Shown in pieces: positions 45,637 to 54,006 of a stretch of DNA of 64,000 bases. Source of the DNA: Cymbomonas tetramitiformis. Taxonomy: Eukaryota; Chlorophyta; Pyramimonadophyceae; Pyramimonadales; Pyramimonadaceae. The DNA lies in contig LGRX02035483.1 in assembly GCA_001247695.2 (NCBI GenBank), positions 310,001 through 374,000 of the forward strand. The letters run 5' to 3'. The notes beneath the pieces were generated by a model. It was not told the origin of the DNA. It searched no databases and saw nothing but the letters and a program-made list of their open reading frames with translations. Numbering within the stretch: position 1 is the first letter of the stretch; the number at the start of each line of letters is the position of its first letter. A program made the translations under genes and the position numbers.

Positions 45637-45949
45637 CGCGTGTGGGATCTGAGGGGAAACCGCGTGTGGGAGCGGGCGTGGGAGCGGGCGTGGGAGCGGG
45701 CGTGGGAGCGGGTGTGGGAGCGGGTGTGGGACTGGCGGTGGCGATGTGATACAAAGACGTTGTGTTCGACTGCTTCTCTAGATATTCCTGGTACTTAGTC
45801 TTCCAATCACTCAGCACGGTGTTGTAATTGTCCAGCAGGTCGCACCGATTCAATTCGCATGCGGAATCCTCTGCGCCGCATTTTGATGAAAACAAAAGTA
45901 CGAGGCTGACGCAAATAAGGAGAGGTCTAGCGGCATGCGCGTGATTCAT
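45611..45949 (-). CDS. Secreted APTP-repeat protein (112 aa)
   Basis: The ATG at 45949 is 40 nt below a TATA box (GTATAAATAC on this strand). The frame upstream includes another ATG that would lie before the box. Residues 1-30 form a signal peptide (basic MNHAHAARP, hydrophobic LLICVSLVLLFSS, then CGAE). A short domain with two Cys (CELNRCDLLDNY) and a helical stretch follows. The last third is a run of about six APTP units. No membrane anchor, so secreted or retained by other contacts. It resembles the PT-rich protein at the start of the window in style. Confidence 0.65.
   Translation of the reverse strand: MNHAHAARPLLICVSLVLLFSSKCGAEDSACELNRCDLLDNYNTVLSDWKTKYQEYLEKQSNTTSLYHIATASPTPAPTPAPTPAPTPAPTPAPTRGFPSDPTRDVPSADYA
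45664..45738. repeat. 12-bp tandem repeat encoding APTP
   Basis: Unit GGGAGCGGGCGT (read on plus) repeated about six times, inside the secreted protein gene. The antisense WERAWERA-type ORF is an artefact of the repeat. Confidence 0.8.
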
Positions 45950-46190
45950 ATCGTGCGCTACAGCGTGGGCGTGTTTTCTGTTTGTATTTATACACAACAA
46001 TCAAACCTTACCCGTTTTGATCGAAGAACGATACATTCCCCGGTATTGTAAATTGTTGTCTATGTAAAAACAATCAAGCAAATCCTTATTAGCACAGAGA
46101 CTTACTAAAAAGCATATTCATATTTTTTGTAAAGAATCGGGTTTACGTTCCACCGCGTTTTCGATGACAGGCTGAAGCATGTTTTCAGAC

Positions 46191-46865
46191 TCAATCACTT
46201 ACAGGATCACATTGATCTTTCTTTCGCTTCGTTCCTGATTTGTTTTGCGGCAAAAAGCTTCTTATTGTAAAATTGATGCGTCTCGCATCTTCGACCGCTC
46301 CAGCTTTCTTAGGCACTTCGTGTAGAAACTCTTTTTGAAAGGCGCCACCCATAACAAAGACGTCACCGTCACCCAACTGAAAGTCAAATTTGTCCGCCTT
46401 ACATTCGACGGCGCACTTCGGTTTTTTTTTTACTCTGAATGTGCGAGTCGCGTTGAGACTGACGCTGATAATGCATCTGCCTCGCGCCAAGTCCTTTTCG
46501 TTATCGCTATGCGCGCCCACGGAATCTTGGCCTGATGCGTACCAGTTGGCAAATACCGCGTTGTGGGTGTCCGAGACTTGATCTAATAGGGTCTGTAAAA
46601 AAGGGTGAGAAGTGAGCGGTCGACTGGGAACCGAAATGCCGCTGAAGTTGTACGATACGTCTCGCGCTGAGAACAACCCTTGTCTACGAGGAATCGGCAC
46701 ACGTTTGCCGAACATGACAAGGTGTTGTTGATCAAAATGATCCCGGAGGTTCCAGAGCTGGTTGAAGACATCTTTTTCCACTTTCATGATGGCGGGGATG
46801 TGAATGTACCAGGAATTGGAAGTGAGATAAACGGGTTCAGCCTTTAGAGCCTCGCGAAGCGACAT
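46191..46865 (-). CDS. AlkB-like 2-oxoglutarate/Fe(II) dioxygenase
   Basis: 224 residues. The iron ligands are visible as HSD (His-119, Asp-121) and His-182 in EFLHEVPK, and the 2-oxoglutarate-binding end as RRINFTIR (Arg-196, Arg-202), the classic AlkB signature. Arg-60, in PIPRRQGLFS, matches the nucleotide-lid region of the family. These enzymes remove methyl groups from DNA or RNA bases. Viral versions are thought to protect genomes from alkylation or to edit RNA methylation. A basic tail GTKRKKD could be a nuclear signal. The CGATCG motif is 98 nt upstream of the ATG at 46865. Confidence 0.85.
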   Translation of the reverse strand: MSLREALKAEPVYLTSNSWYIHIPAIMKVEKDVFNQLWNLRDHFDQQHLVMFGKRVPIPRRQGLFSARDVSYNFSGISVPSRPLTSHPFLQTLLDQVSDTHNAVFANWYASGQDSVGAHSDNEKDLARGRCIISVSLNATRTFRVKKKPKCAVECKADKFDFQLGDGDVFVMGGAFQKEFLHEVPKKAGAVEDARRINFTIRSFLPQNKSGTKRKKDQCDPVSD

Positions 46866-46962
46866 AGTTTTCTAGTCGAGGCTGGAGACTTGCCCGGGTG
46901 CGTTCCGCGGTTGCGACGTTTAAAACACGTTTCCTGCCGTGATCTGCCACCACGGGTGGAGC

Positions 46963-46973
46963 GTTCGATCGAC
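46963..46973. promoter_or_regulatory. CGATCG promoter motif, AlkB-like gene
   Basis: GTTCGATCGAC, 98 nt upstream of the AlkB-like start, in a 250-nt region without other signals. Confidence 0.6.
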
Positions 46974-47115
46974 GGACCGGCGATTTACGACGGAGAAGTG
47001 AAAAAGCGCAGCTACAGGATTGTTCTACCTTACAAGCGTTCGTATTATTCAAGTAAAGTAATTGAATTCAGGGCTTCTCTAACCCGATACATCCCTACCG
47101 TTCACTGTGTTAGCA

Positions 47116-47334
47116 ATGCCTTTTCTTGTTAAAAAATGGTTTAAAAAGGCAGCGCGAAAAGTGATGAGATGTCGGGACTCGAAATGCCGGTATTTTTTGC
47201 AAGTACAAAAAAGTGCAATCGATGGCTACTGCCTGGAAATGCATCCTTTACACTTCACGAGTAACCTGGTAATAGGTGCTATGTGTTATCACCGTAACGG
47301 GCCCAGATGTTATTATTTTTTACTTGGCGTATAA
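47116..47334 (+). CDS. Possible small Cys/basic protein (72 aa)
   Basis: The ATG at 47116 gives MPFLVKKWFKKAARKV, an amphipathic basic start, followed by Cys pairs (CRDSKC, CYHRNGPRC). No homologue is recognised and no TATA box is clear. It could be a chance ORF. A structured RNA-like element lies about 130 nt after its stop. Confidence 0.3.
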   Translation: MPFLVKKWFKKAARKVMRCRDSKCRYFLQVQKSAIDGYCLEMHPLHFTSNLVIGAMCYHRNGPRCYYFLLGV

Positions 47335-47465
47335 ATCGGTTTTCCAACTGCTCAATGTTGACCATATGAAGCACATCATGACAGATGTGTACTACTTTAG
47401 ATGGGCAATCCTGAATTTTTAGGGGTGCAAAATGCAGCTTTCCTTGGAAAGCCTTACTCAACCAC

Positions 47466-47540
47466 CGGTCCAGAGTAGGGTCGGGGGAAATGATTTACTC
47501 GTACGCCCGATGAGGCGTGCCTTTTCTTTTCTTTTCCTTA
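47466..47540 (+). ncRNA. Conserved two-hairpin element with U-rich tail, copy B
   Basis: Hairpin 1 pairs CGGTCC with GGGTCG around AGAGTA (two wobble pairs replace copy A's GC pairs). Hairpin 2 is GTACGCC/GGCGTGC around CGATGA (47501-47520), a redrawn but equivalent stem. The spacer GGGGAAATGATTTACTC and the pyrimidine-rich tail match copy A at 20630. Confidence 0.55.
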
Positions 47541-47655
47541 CTCAACTAGAGCCCTGTGTCCTTGTTTACCAACGAAGTGTCTCCGCTCTTGAGCGGCTGC
47601 AAACGTGTTTGACGAAGCGGTGGAACCCACGTTCTCAAAGCACGAGTTCGACAGC

Positions 47656-48089
47656 TTACGTATCGTTGTGCTCGAAGATGAAGCGCGCCAGAAGAGATGA
47701 AGGAGTCAGGCTTATCCGCGGAGACTTGAAATTCAACGTGCAACGCTCTCTCTGCTGCATCAACTGATACAAAGGAACGACCCTCAGATTTCCAACGATG
47801 GGGTAATTGACAACGTCGTTCTGATTGTCACCGACGATTGCGAAAGGCGTGCCGCTCGCCCTGATCGCGAATATGCACACGATCCGGCACGTAGCCAGGG
47901 TGTACTCGTTGCTCGCGAGCTCCTCGTGATGCTTGGCAGTGCCCTCGAACTTGATGCAGACTTCGGATCTCGCAACTACGTGATGCGCGCTCCGTAAGAT
48001 ATTGACGCTGCGACAAACTGAGCAGCACTCCTCCGCGCTTGGATGCTCCTCGGTAGATGTCTGCAAAAAGAAAGCAGTGATCGGGACAT
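47656..48089 (-). CDS. Unknown Cys-containing protein, start in another frame
   Basis: The main frame (47656-48063, about 135 codons) has good coding character, with CCSVCRSVN near the start that could bind zinc, but no ATG. A TATA box (GTTTATAAACC, about 48146-48156) is followed, at the usual 60-nt distance, by an ATG at 48089 in another frame. A run of five T (read on this strand) just before the main frame lies between them. A one-base difference there, or slippage, would link start and frame. The run is also followed by TTGCAG, which looks like a 3' splice site. The function is unknown. Confidence 0.45.
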
Positions 48090-48295
48090 CAAAGTGAGAT
48101 CAAGCTTGCACTTCGGTCACGGTTGACTACACCACTCAACGACCGGTTTATAAACTCGCTATTCAATCCTCGCACCTTACACAAGCTTCTCCAGATCGTG
48201 CCTTCCCTAAGCAGGATGTGCTCCTGTCATGCACGAATTTACGCGAACTCAGTTCTCGAGCCGCGACGGTGAAAACGCATCGACACGTTCAAGCA

Positions 48296-49675
48296 TCACG
48301 AGAGTACGAGAATTCTCACATCTTGCGCCACGGACGGAATCTTGGTAGATATGCTGCGATCGATGATGTCTGCTATCTGTCCGAGACGATCCTCTTCTTT
48401 CAAAAGCTCCGCAGAGTGTTCGGACAGCTTCTTTCCCGGCCACAGTAATGAAAAGTCGCCGCAGTTTTCCTCCCGAAAGATGGTAGAAAACGGCAGTGTA
48501 AACTTATTGCACGAATTCTTACGTAAAGATCTGACGTTCAACACGCACATGACGCCGGGACCGTTGCGGGTAGCCGCCATGTAGAGCCCCAACACTTTCA
48601 CGACGATCAACTTGTTCTCCCTCTCGTCCCAAGCACCGCTCGCCTCTTGTAGGCGTGAAAGTCCGTTGATGCCTTGCTTACTTCTCAGAGCGTCCTCGAG
48701 AGCTCCAGGAATGACAACAACGTCATCGACGAATATCTCAGAACGAGTCGACGGTTGCGACGTGATCGAGTCATCCACGACGCCATCTTCTTGTATAACT
48801 ATAGAAATATCGTCTGTACTGTCGCACGGTGGAGAAACCGTGTCACTCTCGACGTGCTCGTCTCTGTCTACACGAGACGCGTATCGCTTTGAATCTTCGT
48901 CGTCCACCTTCTCGTCATCCGTGACATTCACCTCGTAAGGCTTGTAAAGCACGGTATACTTCAGCAGGTCGACGCCCTCGACGTCCGATGAATCGCTACC
49001 ACATTGCATAAGCTCATCAAGCTTCTGCGTGTTTACGATCCGCTGCTCGCTTGTGCACGCGGAAGGAGGGGAAGCTGCGCGCGCCTGGCTTTGCAAACGC
49101 GCGTCGTCAGGAACTTCCGTCATTCCGGACGCAATGTCGATAGCCTTGTCCAATTCGGAGGAGGTCAGCTCGTAAAAATCAAAGCATTCTTCGTGTATCA
49201 TGAAGTGACCGTGATTGCTCGTCAAGTCAATGCTGCGCTCAACGACGCTCGCCGCCTTCATCGGCGAGTTGCAGATCATTCGAAAACTGCCGTGCGTGAA
49301 ATTCGTATACACTCGTTGCAAGCTTCCGAGAAAGAAAAAATGGCAGTCAGCCTCTGGAATCACCCACAGATATATCCCCGCTTGCTCCACCATGTCATCT
49401 TGTATCTTTCGAAGGCGTGATATTCCGCCGTCCAAAACGTTCCCCAGCCCGTTATTCCAGATATACGTTCCGAGTTTCAACTTTTTTTGCCTCGTCAACT
49501 TCGCGATATCGTGCCAGCTCAGCAGCTCCGAAGGTTCGTATGGCCCGTACTGAACAAGCAGTTTTTCGTGCAGGTCGTGACAAACGTCTTTGACCACGCC
49601 GGTTCCTACGCGCTCGGTGCGTCCGTTGGACTTGATGTGGCGAAAGAGCAGCAGAATACCAAAAGGGTTTTGCAT
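48296..49675 (-). CDS. Unknown protein with acidic middle (459 aa)
   Basis: Start taken at the ATG at 49675 (MQNPFGILLLFRHIK), 63-97 nt below an inverted pair of the CGATCG motif; the frame before it begins with GTG. The N-terminal 190 residues are globular (GILLLFRHIKSNGRTERVGTG, GIYLWVIPEADCHFFFLGSL). Residues about 230-335 are acidic and Ser-rich, probably disordered (TDDEKVDDEDSKR, CDSTDDISIVIQEDG). The C-terminal part is globular again (LIVVKVLGLYMAATRNGPGVMCVL). No domain is recognised. Confidence 0.65.
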   Translation of the reverse strand: MQNPFGILLLFRHIKSNGRTERVGTGVVKDVCHDLHEKLLVQYGPYEPSELLSWHDIAKLTRQKKLKLGTYIWNNGLGNVLDGGISRLRKIQDDMVEQAGIYLWVIPEADCHFFFLGSLQRVYTNFTHGSFRMICNSPMKAASVVERSIDLTSNHGHFMIHEECFDFYELTSSELDKAIDIASGMTEVPDDARLQSQARAASPPSACTSEQRIVNTQKLDELMQCGSDSSDVEGVDLLKYTVLYKPYEVNVTDDEKVDDEDSKRYASRVDRDEHVESDTVSPPCDSTDDISIVIQEDGVVDDSITSQPSTRSEIFVDDVVVIPGALEDALRSKQGINGLSRLQEASGAWDERENKLIVVKVLGLYMAATRNGPGVMCVLNVRSLRKNSCNKFTLPFSTIFREENCGDFSLLWPGKKLSEHSAELLKEEDRLGQIADIIDRSISTKIPSVAQDVRILVLS

Positions 49676-49737
49676 GGTGAAAGCGTATCGAGGTGATTGT
49701 CGTTTCTTCACCGCAGCAAAGCGGATCGGCGTGTGAA

Positions 49738-49771
49738 GTTCGATCGACACGTCCTTGGCGGTCGATCGAAC
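49738..49771. promoter_or_regulatory. CGATCG promoter motif, inverted pair, 49675 gene
   Basis: GTTCGATCGAC (49738-49748) and GTCGATCGAAC (49761-49771), spaced exactly as in the pair at 11039 (12 nt between them). Serves the minus-strand gene at 49675 and possibly the plus-strand kinase at 50037. Confidence 0.65.
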
Positions 49772-50036
49772 ACTTTGCGTCGCACGAAGCGACCGCGTTT
49801 CAGCACTGGAAGGCCCAAAGGCGTTATTCTTGTTGTCGCAATCTCGCAGCCACACCACACGTCGTGCACCGATTATGCGTAACCGTGACTCGCGAATACC
49901 AATCCGATTGTACCTTGTTTCTTAACGCGCGCGACGGCCTTTGCGAACAACCTGGATTCCGGGCCCTTAGCCGACCGCAGCAGGATCCAATCTCGGAGCA
50001 CACGCAGGAATCTCGGACCAACAGACGTTACATCTT

Positions 50037-52064
50037 ATGGAGGATCGACTTATTGCGCCTTTTTGTGTGATCAAACATTGGTTTTCGAAGCGAAACGATG
50101 CCCGCACGTCCACTATTGCCTCCAGAATATTAGACTATCACTCCTGTCGTTTAGAAGGCACCGACGGTGGACATCGAGACTTGAGCATATACAAAGCTCG
50201 CATTTTCGAAAAAATGAAATTTAGATGCGTGCGGACCGTCAAGAGCTCACAAGCCGCAAGGGGTCAAATGAAAGGCGTGTATTCCGGATACGCTTACGAC
50301 TTTTCGCAGACAAAAAGAAAGGCCATTTTGAAAGTGTCTGGCGTAAGTCAGAGCACCATCCACGGGATAAAGAGTATTCAGTACTTGAAAGGCGAAGGAG
50401 TGGGATGCATCAACGAGTGTCTCTGGTATCAGCAGCTCGGTGAGGAATTTGCCGACAGCGAAAACGGATGTGTCCCCCAGCTCCTAGACGTACGTGTGAT
50501 TCGACAGCCCGAGTCCAAGAGAGGTGTCAAGCACGATTTTGTTTTCATATGCCTTTTGATAAGCGAGTGCGAGGTCACGTTGCACGACTGGCTTCGCCCC
50601 AACGTATACCTCAGCTCGATGCCCGACAATGAGGAGTTTGCCGGTCTTGGTTGCGGCTCCGGGCACTTCTCTTTGCAGAACTGCCGATCGCGCAAGAGGG
50701 CGAACGCCGTTTTGAAACGTTTGATACTTCACCTCGTGCTGATTCTTCACCGCCTGCAAAGTAAGCATTGCATGATCCATCACGACCTTCACACGAACAA
50801 CATTCTTTTGCGGGAGCACCGTTCCGATGGGGTGGTACCCGTATTGATGGATTTTGAATCCGCGGAAGGAGTCGTGTACTGCGAAGATCGCAAGGACGCG
50901 GACAGTCCGGAGTACGTGTGCGGCATTCACGCGTACTCTTACGTCAACGGAATGACGCTTTCTTACGACTGCTACCGAGCCTTGTCGGATCTGCTTCACG
51001 TCCTGCACACGTACAACCTACAAGATTTCGTGGAGACGGACACCATGAACTTTTTGATGGGTGCCGTCGACCGCTATTTCTGCACCGAGACGTCGGTCAG
51101 AGAGCGTTGTGGCTCCGTCGACGAACAGCGAAAGCACTACACGCGCGTGTGGCAGCCGCACATCGTCGCCGCTTGCTGCGATCCGGTGGAGCTTTTGACT
51201 TGGAACGGATATCTATTCGAAACTCTCAAGGCGGCTTTGCAGACGTCGGCGGGATGTCTTCGAGCCCTGGAAATGGACGAATCGAGGGATGCGGTCAAAT
51301 GCGAACTCTCGAGACAGGCGCGGACCTTCAGGAAACTGTTTGTATCCGGAAGCGAGCTGGCATGGGAGTGCGCGGCGTCCGAGTTTCAGCTTTTTGTTCC
51401 TTCCGACTTCGTTTTCGAGGTCGCGCACAATTTGAACGACGCGTGCAGGCTACTGCGCAAGACGATATACGCCATGGTGTACAAGTCATGGGACGAGCCC
51501 CGAAGCACCGTCTCCGATTGTGTTCGATGGAATTTGCAGGATCCGATCAGTGGGAAAGGTAACTTTCTCTTCGCTCGACTCTGTATGATCCAAACGATAG
51601 TGCTGAGCTTTTGGTTGTGGCTTTACGACGAGATCCGTACACAGCGCGCCGAAAAGGCGGCGTCCGCTTCATTCTGGGATCAATCTACGATCCGTATCAG
51701 CGATGAACGTATGGTTAAGGCTTTAGCGTGCGTCCTAGGTAGCATCGTGCCTTTACCCCACGTGATCAAACTGCTCGGTGACATAGACTGCCGACATGAG
51801 ATCTCTGACTTGTATAACACCGACTCCGTCATGAACACGTCCTTGCAGTCGCGTATCAAGAGGGGATACATGCGCTGTTTACCTGTACCGTGCTTCAGCG
51901 TCTCGCCGATTGAACGCTTCGACATTACAAACACATCCATGCTTTTGGACTTGGCAAAGCTGTCCATGGATCCGAAAGTGTACATGGTTGACAACACGCA
52001 TCGGTTTTTGCCTAGATACAGAGAGATCTGTTCGTGTAGCTCTCGACAGATCGGGAGTAGGTAA
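50037..52064 (+). CDS. Divergent protein kinase 3 (675 aa)
   Basis: The ATG at 50037 (MEDRLIAPFCVI). The catalytic loop is MIHHDLHTNNILL (Asp-250, Asn-255), and the magnesium motif is VLMDFESA (Asp-272). A candidate ATP Lys sits in AILKVSG (Lys-99). A long insert of about 45 residues precedes the catalytic loop. The C-terminal 350 residues lack kinase features and are helical with many Cys. DLHTNN instead of DLKPEN places it with atypical kinases, like kinase 1 at 33351. A regulatory or tethering function for the C-terminal half is likely but unproven. Confidence 0.65.
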   Translation: MEDRLIAPFCVIKHWFSKRNDARTSTIASRILDYHSCRLEGTDGGHRDLSIYKARIFEKMKFRCVRTVKSSQAARGQMKGVYSGYAYDFSQTKRKAILKVSGVSQSTIHGIKSIQYLKGEGVGCINECLWYQQLGEEFADSENGCVPQLLDVRVIRQPESKRGVKHDFVFICLLISECEVTLHDWLRPNVYLSSMPDNEEFAGLGCGSGHFSLQNCRSRKRANAVLKRLILHLVLILHRLQSKHCMIHHDLHTNNILLREHRSDGVVPVLMDFESAEGVVYCEDRKDADSPEYVCGIHAYSYVNGMTLSYDCYRALSDLLHVLHTYNLQDFVETDTMNFLMGAVDRYFCTETSVRERCGSVDEQRKHYTRVWQPHIVAACCDPVELLTWNGYLFETLKAALQTSAGCLRALEMDESRDAVKCELSRQARTFRKLFVSGSELAWECAASEFQLFVPSDFVFEVAHNLNDACRLLRKTIYAMVYKSWDEPRSTVSDCVRWNLQDPISGKGNFLFARLCMIQTIVLSFWLWLYDEIRTQRAEKAASASFWDQSTIRISDERMVKALACVLGSIVPLPHVIKLLGDIDCRHEISDLYNTDSVMNTSLQSRIKRGYMRCLPVPCFSVSPIERFDITNTSMLLDLAKLSMDPKVYMVDNTHRFLPRYREICSCSSRQIGSR

Positions 52065-52380
52065 ACCGACAGCCATCAACAGCGACCGCTAACAGGCGGG
52101 TACGATTGTGTTTGCTCTTAAGTGTCGACTGTTGATCACACTCGTGTTGCAATTTGTAAATCGTAAGTGATGGCTCGACAATGAAACACGGTCTCTTAAC
52201 ACACGCGGAACGTGGCGTCAGCCTAGCGTGCAAACTTCGATGGGCCGGCCTTGGCCTGATCGCTGGCCAGTGCGCGCGTTTGCATGCCAAAACCTACACC
52301 GGACGATTTCCGTTTGCACAAGCACGCTTCCTCCTAGTAACTAGAAGCCTCTTGTGTAAGAGTCACAAAGCGGTCGTACG

Positions 52381-52716
52381 ATGTCTTTCGCGGATCTCAA
52401 CAAAATAAACGCGTACGTATCACGCGATTCGCACGGTCTCCAATTTACAAAATATAACACACAGCCCGAAAGTGAGTCGACGCATCTAGAAGCGAGTGCG
52501 GCAAGTATCCATTACAAACCGTACTGGGCAACACGATTGTACACGCAACTCGTCGCTGCGAAACAAGTCGCGTCATCAAGTTTCTTTCCGAACGGACGTG
52601 GCGCTCATGAATTGCTTCAAGTCGCATCCGCGTATACCTCTACCGATCTTAGCAGTCGCAGAACCGCTCTTGGGACGGCGAGCGAGCTGCCGAAGGGGCA
52701 ATCGATTGACAGGTGA
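52381..52716 (+). CDS. Possible small protein (111 aa)
   Basis: An ATG-initiated frame (MSFADLNKINAYVSRD) that overlaps the 3' end of the convergent 52576-53388 gene by 141 nt. Composition is plausible for the first ~75 codons; the rest coincides with the other gene. No recognisable domain. A decayed repeat end (TGTAAGAGTCAC) lies just upstream in the 52065-52380 gap. Weak call. Confidence 0.3.
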   Translation: MSFADLNKINAYVSRDSHGLQFTKYNTQPESESTHLEASAASIHYKPYWATRLYTQLVAAKQVASSSFFPNGRGAHELLQVASAYTSTDLSSRRTALGTASELPKGQSIDR

Positions 52717-53388
52717 TTCCGAAGTGATCGCGTTCGCGGTCTCCGCTCTGTGCACAGGCGTTCGTTTGCGTCTGCCGGATCCTTTGATCGGTGCGTGTTC
52801 CGAGCACGTCACTTGCCGCCTAAACTCCAAAAATTTATCGGTCATCATGTTCACCAACTTCTTTTCGAACCCTGTCTGAAAGTCGGTCACGCACTTGAAG
52901 ACGGTATTGATCAACATAGCCTCGACTTTCTTGGATTGCTCTCTGCTCGCGTGAATCGACAATTTCGCGGGCGAAAAAGAGGTGTTGATGGTACGTCCCG
53001 CCAGATCGAATATGATGTGCCTGTCGCTTGCAACGAAACATGTCGTCTCGTTGTGCAAAGTTATGTAAGCCGCTGCTTCGCTCGTATTGTTTCGCCCGGA
53101 CACGATGAGGTATCCGACAACGTACACGACAACGGCTTCGTTTTCTTCGTTCAACTCTTCCGGCGCGAAATACGCGCGCATTCTCAAAGTACTGTCACGA
53201 AATAAACAAAACTTAGGCTCCGATTCCTCACGCGAAATATCGTCGGTGCACAGCTCGTAAAAGTTGGACGAGTTTATACACAAAGGGGAGCAGACGTCGT
53301 TCTTGTTTGTGTACGGTTTCAAAGCGCATAGAAACTTGTTCACAGACATGTACCGCCTTTGCACGTTGCAGATTCGTGTATCGGCCAT
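52576..53388 (-). CDS. Unknown protein with basic C-terminal tail (270 aa)
   Basis: The ATG at 53388 starts a protein with a globular body of about 190 residues (beta-rich: AVVVYVVGYLIVSGRNN, AAYITLHNETTCFVASDRHIIFDL). A highly basic tail of 75 residues follows (GRRKRTPVHR, LPLRQLARRPKSG), reminiscent of DNA- or RNA-binding tails. No known domain. Three copies of the CGATCG motif occupy its promoter, more than any other gene here. Confidence 0.65.
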   Translation of the reverse strand: MADTRICNVQRRYMSVNKFLCALKPYTNKNDVCSPLCINSSNFYELCTDDISREESEPKFCLFRDSTLRMRAYFAPEELNEENEAVVVYVVGYLIVSGRNNTSEAAAYITLHNETTCFVASDRHIIFDLAGRTINTSFSPAKLSIHASREQSKKVEAMLINTVFKCVTDFQTGFEKKLVNMMTDKFLEFRRQVTCSEHAPIKGSGRRKRTPVHRAETANAITSESPVNRLPLRQLARRPKSGSATAKIGRGIRGCDLKQFMSATSVRKET

Positions 53389-53462
53389 AAGGATGATGAC
53401 GGCTTCGCCGTGACGAGATGGATGCTTCCTAACCGTGCAGGTACGTCTTCATCGACGCACTC

Positions 53463-53545
53463 GTTCGATCGACACGTGGTGCGGTGCGGTCGATTCGGAG
53501 ATGTTCGATCGACCACACGACTCATATACAACCTGTCGATCGAAC
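53463..53545. promoter_or_regulatory. CGATCG promoter motif cluster, 53388 gene
   Basis: GTTCGATCGAC at 53463-53473 and 53503-53513, and GTCGATCGAAC at 53535-53545, with a degenerate copy between. A TATA-like CATATACAAC (plus reading) lies between the last two. Confidence 0.65.
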
Positions 53546-53744
53546 ACTGGCTGACGGTTGTGTAGTTCACACTGAGACTTGTAGTTAAAAACCTTTGTTG
53601 CAATTCACTCGCGTCTTAGGTCAGCTTTACACATTCGCTTACCTTTATTGCGTACTGCAAGCACGCACACATTCAACACGAGTCGGTGTGACACTTACCG
53701 ACACTCGCGCGACCAACAGGTAATGTTTCGACCGCAAAAAACAC

Positions 53745-53812
53745 TTCTGTTTTTTGCCATCGGAAGTTTTTGCTAGCGGAAGTTTTTGCCAGCGGAAGTT
53801 TTTGCCAGTGGC
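53745..53812. repeat. 16-bp tandem repeat
   Basis: CGGAAGTTTTTGCCAG repeated three times from 53761 with a partial unit before (TGTTTTTTGCCAT). It lies in the 53546-54006 gap, which has no other gene; a TATA tract CATGTATATATACC follows at about 53842. Confidence 0.75.
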
Positions 53813-54006
53813 GGTGATTTTGTACTCGTGCATAATTGTCTCATGTATATATACCTACGCACGCTGCGGGGTTGTGGGCGTTTGTGCATGCCGTCCTGAG
53901 GCTGCGACCGACCGTTGCTAATTTCTGTGCCGAGTTCCTTCTGACATTCAGACTGTGCAAAAACTCTCGCAGACAACCTTAAGGAACATCCCTAAAGCGT
54001 ATCACG

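Noticed and set aside
45547..45798. Plus-strand ORF with WERAWERA repeats
   Set aside because: Antisense image of the APTP-encoding 12-bp repeat.
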